Source: Coriolopsis trogii (taxonomy: Eukaryota; Basidiomycota; Agaricomycetes; Polyporales; Polyporaceae). From it: 64,000 nucleotides of DNA. A program made the translations under genes and the position numbers. Positions 57,594 through 64,000 of this stretch are shown here, one piece after another; the stretch's first letter is position 1, and every line of letters starts with the position of its first letter. The notes beneath the pieces were generated by a model. The model did not search any database and was not told the origin of the DNA. It saw nothing but the letters and a program-made list of their open reading frames with translations. The stretch is from NCBI GenBank assembly GCA_020543525.1, contig JAHYIO010000008.1, positions 1,054,001 to 1,118,000 of the forward strand, read 5' to 3'.

Positions 57594-60522
57594 TCAAGCC
57601 GCCGGTTGAGATCTAGAAGCAATCGTGAGCAAGGTTGCAAGCCTGAGGGAGGTGGACGTACGTGTAGTTCTGGATTTCCGCCGAATGGTTGAAGTCGTAG
57701 GTGTCGTCCATCCTGGCGCGGAGAATGTCCCGGTGGTAAGGTGTCAACGAGTTCAACCACTGCTTGTCGTAAGCGTTCCAAGGGAGACCGCGAACAGGAG
57801 GACGATGCATCGACACAACTGAGGACGGAGACCGAGCGTGAGGTTGCGCGCCGCTCATGCTGCCGAGGCGGGCGATACCGTACACCCTGTCGAACAAACG
57901 TAACCAGGGAGCCAGAATCGGGTTCCTCCACGGCTTCCGCAAGATGCGGTAATGCAAAGTACCGTTGGGTTCGTGATCGGACTCGTCTGAGCTCATACCG
58001 TGGGGACCGAGAGATTGTAAAATGGGGATATGAACTGTCAGTTCCGGGAACAAGGCAGCCGCTGCGAGACGTCGATGCCAAAGCTGGAACAGGGTCAGCC
58101 GGGTCGAGTAGAAGGGGACCAAGTAGACGTACGTTGCGCTGGCGTTCGGACCGGTTTGCAGACTTCCTACGTCGCTCCACAGCTGCCGCACCTTCCGTAG
58201 ATTGCTGGTAATCACGGCACAGGTACCTCAGGTGACTCTGGAAGACCTTCCGGAGCTGCTCCTCATCCACAGTAGGGTGGAGGGTCAAGTAGTGAGTGAC
58301 AAACAGTTCAACGACCGCAGCATTCCAGGGGGAAGAAACACTGCCGGACAGGTCAACGCGGAAGTCCTCGATCGTGCATGGGGGTCCCGTCAATGGGTCG
58401 TAGTCCTCTACATCAGCGTCGGCCGCGATGGCTGCATCGGGAATGGGATCCTTGGACGACTTCCGCCCCATGAGATCCCTCAGAGCCTTCCTGACCTCCG
58501 CCTATCATACGACGTACAACTCGTCAGCCAGATTGACTATGAAGAAACAGTTGTAGAACTTACAAGGAAGGCATTCAGAACTGGGTCGCGAGAGGCAGGG
58601 AGCGCCGTCGGCTCGGGATCGCGAGCATGCCTCCGCCGAAGCCTGGCCGTGGTGGCAGCATCGGGCGTTCCCGGACTAGCATTGCCTTTCTGAGGCGTGG
58701 AATAAGCCTCCGGCGTCTCATTCGCTTTGGCTGCAGCGAAACCGCGCGCCTGCATGGTTGAGAAGAACTGGGTCTGCTCGCCCACCAGAGAGACAAGCCT
58801 GCCCATGCTGTTGTTCAATTGATGGAGGGAGAGCTGAATGTCTGCTAGTTCCGCTTGAGTCACAAACGACTAGAGGGCGTCATCTTAGTAATGAGAGCCC
58901 AACAGCGTGCAAGAATAGCTCACCGATGGAGTGGGTGTAGTAACACGACCTGCATGCTTGTTTCGCGGGAGTGGTGGGTGCCGGCTGCCGGCGGGGGGAG
59001 TAGACTCGTCATCCATCTCCGATACGCCGGGAGTCTCCTCGCGGCGAGGAGCCGCTGGCGTCTCCCGTTCTTTACCCTTTCTGGAGCTCTGCGGTTCAAT
59101 ATCCTCCATCTGGTCATCCGAGCTTGGTTCATCGTTACGACGTTGGGGCTTCTTAAGTGGATGTACACCCTTACGAGGAGCGCGAGGGTTTGATCCGTTA
59201 CCTTGGCCGCTCGTCAGCGCAGCGGTCGCGTAGGCCCGACCCCTCGCATCCGCGTCGGGACCCACAGCCCGCTGAGAAGCCTCGTCCTCCTCCTCTTCGA
59301 TCTCGTCCATGAGCTGCCGGCGTAAATCGCGTCCTGCAGAGCGAGAAGTCGACGGACGTTTTCCCAACGTACTGGTTACTCCAACGCTTCCTTGACCTGC
59401 GGTTGTTCGTCAGTCAGCGGTCGCCGAGATGGACTCATCAAGACACGCACCGGGGGGCGCTGAGATAGCCCTTTGATTGACAATGCCGTTGGTGACGGGA
59501 CCAACAGACGACAAACCACTGAGGGTCAACGTATTGCTAGTGCGTCTGTTGAACAGGGAAAAATCGGGGTACATGGCAGCGAAACCAGGCTGGTCAGGAC
59601 CTTCTGGCCCAAGAGGCGGATCATCGCGAGCATTTCTCTTGCGCTTAAATTGAGTCGGGATGTCCTTGCCCTGCATGTCATGGTCGGCGTCTTCGCCGTC
59701 CGTCTCCGGCTGGGCCCTCTTCGTACGGGTAAAGAAACTATGTGACTAGATCGGTACTGTGCTCATGCACCGAAGAGAAATGCGCGCATACCTTCCGGAC
59801 ATAGAGTACCTTGCTGCGAGGCCCTCGAAGTACTCACGCATGGCTACCAATATGCAAGAAAATCAATATCATGTCGAAGGGGAACGCTGATTCTACGCAC
59901 ATCGATCGTCTGGACCAAAGGTGATAGTGGGTCCGGATGGACCGGCGCTGATGGTGAGTGTGCCAGTACCGTGGAGTCCGCCTGATCCAGCGGTGACAGT
60001 CCCTGCGCCGTCGGAGAAACCGCTTTCACCGTTGACGGGACCGCCAGACCCAGGACCGACGCCGACGGTGTTTGCGCCCTGTGAGGGACCGCCTGCACCA
60101 TCGACGGGACCGCCAGATCCAGCGCCGACGCCGACGGTGTTTGCGCCCTGTGAGGGGCCGCCTGCACCATCGACGGAACCGCCAGATCCAGCGCCGACGC
60201 CGACGGTGTTTGCGCCCTGTGAGGGACCGCCTGCACCATCGACGGAACCGCTAGACCCTGCGCCGTTGAAGCGTCTGTCCGGGTTTGCGAGGCTGCCTGT
60301 GCCTGCGCGACTAATCAGCATCGTCAGGAGTGCACAAGTGAAAAATCACCACTGACCAGGACTACCGGGAGGTGTTGTGGAAGCTCCCGTTACCACATTC
60401 ATCAGGCGACGGGTAAGCCTATCTAAGGATGGATCATTCAAGCTGTGCTCGTCCCTCAATACTTGATACTCACTATTGAGTATCGCGTGCGCGTTCTGCG
60501 TTGCGTTATTGCCGTCGGTCAT
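57594..60522 (-). CDS. Expanded basidiomycete family protein with SSDESDHE motif (825 aa, 9 exons)
   Basis: Exons: 60522-60357, 60302-59901, 59843-59810, 59737-59451, 59396-58924, 58869-58564, 58501-58133, 58083-57662 and 57612-57594; all joins are in frame. The N-terminus holds Gly-rich repeats of 23 residues (VDGAGGPSQGANTVGVG). A charged region with Lys/Arg clusters (FKRKRNARDD, RRQLMDEIEEEEDE) follows, then a short coiled coil (LADIQLSLHQLNNSMGRLV). The C-terminal third holds the conserved part: AEVRKALRDLMGRKS, VFQSHLRYLCRDYQQ, LQSLGPHGMSSDESDHE, LRKPWRNPILAPWLRLFD, and VRGLPWNAYDKQWLNSL. I know this arrangement as a multi-copy protein type in agaricomycete genomes of unknown function; a link to mobile elements is possible but not shown here. 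Confidence 0.7.
60002..60277. repeat. 69-bp coding tandem repeat, about 3.5 units
   Basis: Units of 69 bases begin at 60071, 60140 and 60209 (TTTGCGCCCTGTGAGGGACC and on), with a diverged unit before them. They encode the 23-residue Gly-rich repeat of the minus-strand gene. 60071-60139 and 60140-60208 differ at very few bases, so copy number probably varies between strains. Confidence 0.85.
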
Positions 60523-61398
60523 GACTGCGCGAGAAAGGTTGAGTGAGGAGGTGTTGTGGTGTGGAGGCTCGTAGGAGTTTTGGTGTTGAGCTTTCGGCAG
60601 CAACTACTCAGGCTTTATGGTCCTAGAGCAGACAACGGCAGAGTATTTTCCACGCCTCTCAGTCCTCGAGTCGCTCCCCATGCTCGATTATGAACAAAGG
60701 AGTAGGAGGGACAGACTAATCGAGGCCGACATCGGAGCAGTACAAAGCTGCCTGAACAGAGAAGTCGTGCGGCACAGGCACAATGCAGGATTCAGGTGAA
60801 TGGTATCGAGGTGGTGAAGGGACATTGACGGGTTGCGAAGTGAAGGGAGGTGCGTCGTTCATGACTTTGGGGGCAGGCGACCACGATGCATCCGATAGAT
60901 GGGCGCCAGTGGTCGCAGCGCCAATTTCGAATTTGGGCCCGCCATGGTGATGGGCGCCACACGGGTGTCCGGGAGCGAATGTATCTCAACCCAGAGGAGG
61001 CAGCTACGCGACGACAAGAATACATTGCAAGAAACGGACGGTACACGCTGGTCTACGATATGTTCAGAGAAGAAGTCCTGCCCATATGTTGGCCTCCAGA
61101 AACCCTCTCCCAGTATCATGCTGGGGCTAGCAAAAGGCCGGTCTCAGCGATGAAACGTTCAGCAGTCTCGATGATTGGCCCCGACGCCTTGCAGCGCAAC
61201 GTCAACCAACATGTCGTTGTGGTGAGTTGTGTCAACGCTCACCTCAATGATGACATGGCTAAGCTTCGTCAGCGCTTCGTATTCTGCGAAGGCCACGTAC
61301 ATCGAGTCGAGCGAAATTTCCTCGTGGTTGGCACCGGCTTGACAAACGCAAATGGCGCTCGGAGTCCCAAGCGCGTATTCGAGCAAGGCCTAGAGTAA
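60523..61398. other. Spacer with ambiguous frames
   Basis: Plus frame 60886-61398 and minus frame 61159-61386 overlap, and neither shows a known domain. The minus frame has the more protein-like stretch (EEISLDSMYVAFAEYEALTK). I call neither. Confidence 0.3.
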
Positions 61399-62502
61399 TC
61401 ATAAAGATGAGTCGAGGTTGTCAAGAAGACCTCTGATGTGTCCTACCCTCATCAAGCCCAACGCATTGTCATGGTCAGCCTGTTGGGCTTCGATGAGCCG
61501 GAGAGCAGAATCGAGTTGCGCTGCCGCGGCTTCGCAATCTTCCACCCGCACGCGCTGATCTGGGGAGGCAAACCAGCTTGTCGCAAGGTTGTCGCCAGAT
61601 GCGAGGGCCTCGTCGACGAGGGTGACGCGTTCTTCAGAGTGTCGCCGAAGACGTTCAACGACAGGAGCGATTTGACGCTCAAAATTCTGCGCAGGAATGC
61701 GTCGATCGCGGATCAAACGCAAGCACTTCTTCAGGTCCTCCTTTGCAACGATGTCAGTGGAGGCTGCTGTTGAGCATCAAAGAGTCTCACCTCATCCGCC
61801 AGGATGTAGAAGCATTTTTTGTACTGACTGAACCCCTCCCTGATCCTGTTGACGTCATTCAACAGCTTGTCCTTGACACGTCCAAGCTCAGGCTTGTGCT
61901 CGCGGAGGAAGATGACATCCGGAATCGTTAGGGCATTGCTCATGATAAGCCTAGCCTCCATGTCGCAGAACTAGGGAATGGTGAGTGCTAACAGCGAGTA
62001 CAAGGCAGGACTCTAGGCGTACTTGATCATATAGGGTTTGGACCTTGTTAACGTTCTTCACAGCCCGAACGATGAGGGAGAGCAGCAAGCCGGTGGCACA
62101 ACGCGAAGCAACTCCGGGAGGCTGTATCTTTCCGCCGGGGCCACTACTATCTTCTGCATGCCCCGCGCCTCCCGGACGGCCATAGAACATTCGTAAGTCG
62201 TGCGAAAACAGGCGCAGCTTCGAACGCAGCTCATCGACGTGGGCATGGTTGTGGCCAGCGAGTCGGGCTGCGAGGATGGACGACCACATCTCCATGTCTT
62301 CTGGGAGGTTAAACGTCTCACGAAGCCTACATGGAGACAGGTTGTCATTGCCAGTTGCGTTACTCAGGACATGCGGGTAACGACCAAGCGGATCTCGAAC
62401 TTACGCTGTAATCGTCGCCTCAACATTCTCGGCCGTGGCACGAAGGGCGTCTTCTTTGGCCATGATGCGGTCCATCGCCTCTTCCGGGGTGAGATAGGAC
62501 AT
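61399..62502 (-). CDS. Unrecognised helical protein (307 aa, 4 exons)
   Basis: Exons 62502-62405, 62326-62023, 61970-61791 and 61740-61399 join in frame to 307 residues starting MSYLTPEEAMDRIMAKEDAL. The protein is almost entirely helix-forming with heptad-like stretches: DELRSKLRLFSHDLRMFYG, ELGRVKDKLLNDVNRIREGF, and ERLRRHSEERVTLVDEAL near the C-terminus, which ends LLDNLDSSL. There is no signal peptide or membrane segment. It looks like a soluble coiled-coil or helical-bundle protein. I do not recognise the family. It sits between two other unrecognised minus-strand genes. Confidence 0.65.
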
Positions 62503-63274
62503 GGCAGTGGGGTGAACTTGATGAAAAGAAGGAAAAGGATGAGCAGGAGGGTAAATTCGGTCGTTCAGCTACGTTAGGATGGTACTAGAAAGGAGGCAAG
62601 ACGAGGCGTCAAGCCGCTTGCCAATGATATAGGAATGTGCCACTTGCCGGACCCTTCTCGACCGTGACACTTGCCACGAGGCCCCTAGAGAGTCCTCCCT
62701 GCAATCAACATCTAGATATAGCTCGACATCCGCAAAGATGTATCATGTATCAATCGGTAAGAATGCGCTTCGAGGCCTGCTATCCCATTGTCTCACCGGG
62801 CCCGAAGGGTGATTTATCATTATAAACATCGACAAAACTGTAGACTACTCGATGCAATGTACAAGGATAGCATGAAAGTCAACAAATGTCAGACAGAACC
62901 ATATGAGGATTATCGCGAGGACCATGAAGGCAAGAAATACGAGGGCCGCCGCGATGTGATGACAAGCGTTCACGAAGTAGTCACCCGCGTGAAACATGAA
63001 GGCATCGAAGTCGTTCACATCCGCAAGCTCTGAATTATAGCCGAGTAGTCCGTCGGCGAGGGCTAGGACACTCTGCAATGAGAGCGCGGGAGAGGGAATA
63101 GGAGCGGCCTGTGGTATGAGTGATAGTGAGTTGAGGGAGCCGCAATGGAGGTAATCCCCATGCCCTACCTGCTCATTGAGGCCACCAACGAAGACGACGA
63201 AGCACTGTGGGTTCTCCAAGCATTCGCGTTCAATGTACCCTGACCGAAGCGTCCATACATCAGATGGTGACACA
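62503..63274. other. Spacer with an ATG-less hydrophobic frame
   Basis: A minus frame 62845-63303 contains a strongly hydrophobic run (ALVFLAFMVLAIILIWFCL) but has no ATG near its start and overlaps the end of the next gene. It could be a membrane-protein exon or chance. Nothing else is seen. Confidence 0.3.
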
Positions 63275-63795
63275 TCAATATGAGAACATTGGCTCACACG
63301 CAAGGGCCTTCATGTAAAGGGCACGCAAAACTTTAGCACTGACGACAATCTCGCCAGACTCCGGTCGACGGCGGTCATCCTGCGGGAGTGTGGGTCAGCA
63401 TAGCGAGACCGTGATAGTGGGCCCACGTACCAATGCGAGAGAAACCTGAAGCCCTAGCACTCGCACCACATATGATGCGGTTGTGGTGACGTGGATACGT
63501 GAAGTGGAATCCAAACGCGGGCCATCAATCTGAGGGTAGCCATTGACACCAGTAGAGCGCGCAACGTAGCTTTCCTTCTGCGAGCATGGTGAGCTTGAAG
63601 CCATGGTAGAAAGAGGGTAGTGAAAGAAAGACTTACCGCCGACATGAGCGCAATATCTGGACGGTCAGAACCAGTAGAGGATGAGCCAAGCCCAGTCGAG
63701 ACGATCGCCTCGTCTTGAACGTCTTCTCCTGCGGATACGACTTTCGGAGTGTTGTGCATACTGTCAGAATGATTCGAGGGCGACATGTCAGCCAT
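63275..63795 (-). CDS. Unrecognised small protein (136 aa, 3 exons)
   Basis: Exons 63795-63637, 63577-63431 and 63379-63275 join in phase 0 to 136 residues. It begins MADMSPSNHSDSMHNTPK, has a Ser/Asp-rich N-terminus, then YVARSTGVNGYPQIDGPRL and RIHVTTTASYVVRVLGLQVS, and ends YMKALACEPMFSY. The second exon could alternatively start at the ATG at 63604, which would make two separate frames. The chosen acceptor (CTCGCAG) keeps one frame. No known domain. It is near the window edge, and its promoter lies to the right. Confidence 0.5.
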
Positions 63796-64000
63796 GGTAT
63801 GATACAGGAGGCCTAGGAAAGAGAGAGTGTTGTGTGATGTGAGTAGTTTTCTGTCGGTCGCGCACGCGAGGAATGGGCGGGAACGGGGAAGACGGTCTAC
63901 GGAAAAGGGTTCACACAGCACACGCAGCGAGTCAACGAGTGGCACATCCCCAATCGGCGGGAGATCTCATAGGAGAACACGCGTACGGTGCGTCTTTTGC

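Noticed and set aside
1..64000. Prokaryotic features (operons, ribosome binding sites, CRISPR arrays, rho-independent terminators)
   Set aside because: The window is intron-rich fungal nuclear DNA. The only hairpins followed by T-runs are the MITE ends at 3097-3138 and 3539-3581.

Overview
The window looks like nuclear DNA of a filamentous basidiomycete, most likely an agaricomycete. Genes are split by many 48-120 nt GT-AG introns, and several proteins are clearly fungal orthologues (Uso1, Cwc15, Elp1, a HUWE1/Tom1-type ligase fragment). All gene models below were spliced by hand from reading frames and splice signals; every multi-exon model closes in frame, but none was checked by alignment or RNA data.

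Layout. (1) 0.6-8 kb: a small family of unrecognised proteins, with two close tandem copies on +, one diverged copy on - and a first-exon relic. A TA-flanked miniature inverted-repeat element sits between the copies. (2) 8.2-9.7 kb: an unrecognised 442-residue protein with an AT-hook-like tail. (3) 11.7-18.8 kb: the vesicle tether Uso1 and a stand-alone class V aminotransferase related to the NifS-like domain of molybdenum cofactor sulfurase. (4) 18.8-22.7 kb: no recognised gene, but short splice-bounded open segments on the minus strand. (5) 22.7-39.2 kb: the dense conserved core, with splicing factor Cwc15, three tandem saccharopine-dehydrogenase-like oxidoreductases, a DUF1479 dioxygenase-like protein and the 23-exon Elongator subunit Elp1. 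(6) 39.7-56 kb: a decayed accessory stretch with a broken NRAMP metal transporter, a broken Tom1/HUWE1 piece, a low-GC block, an 18-bp coding minisatellite, a ~150-bp tandem array and a few unrecognised genes. (7) 57.6-63.8 kb: three minus-strand unrecognised genes, one (825 residues) from a family that appears expanded in agaricomycetes.

The conserved genes are housekeeping (ER-Golgi tethering, spliceosome, tRNA wobble modification). The tandem oxidoreductases beside an oxygenase-like gene are the only candidate functional cluster. The left-hand protein family and its mosaic duplication are the least explained parts of the window.
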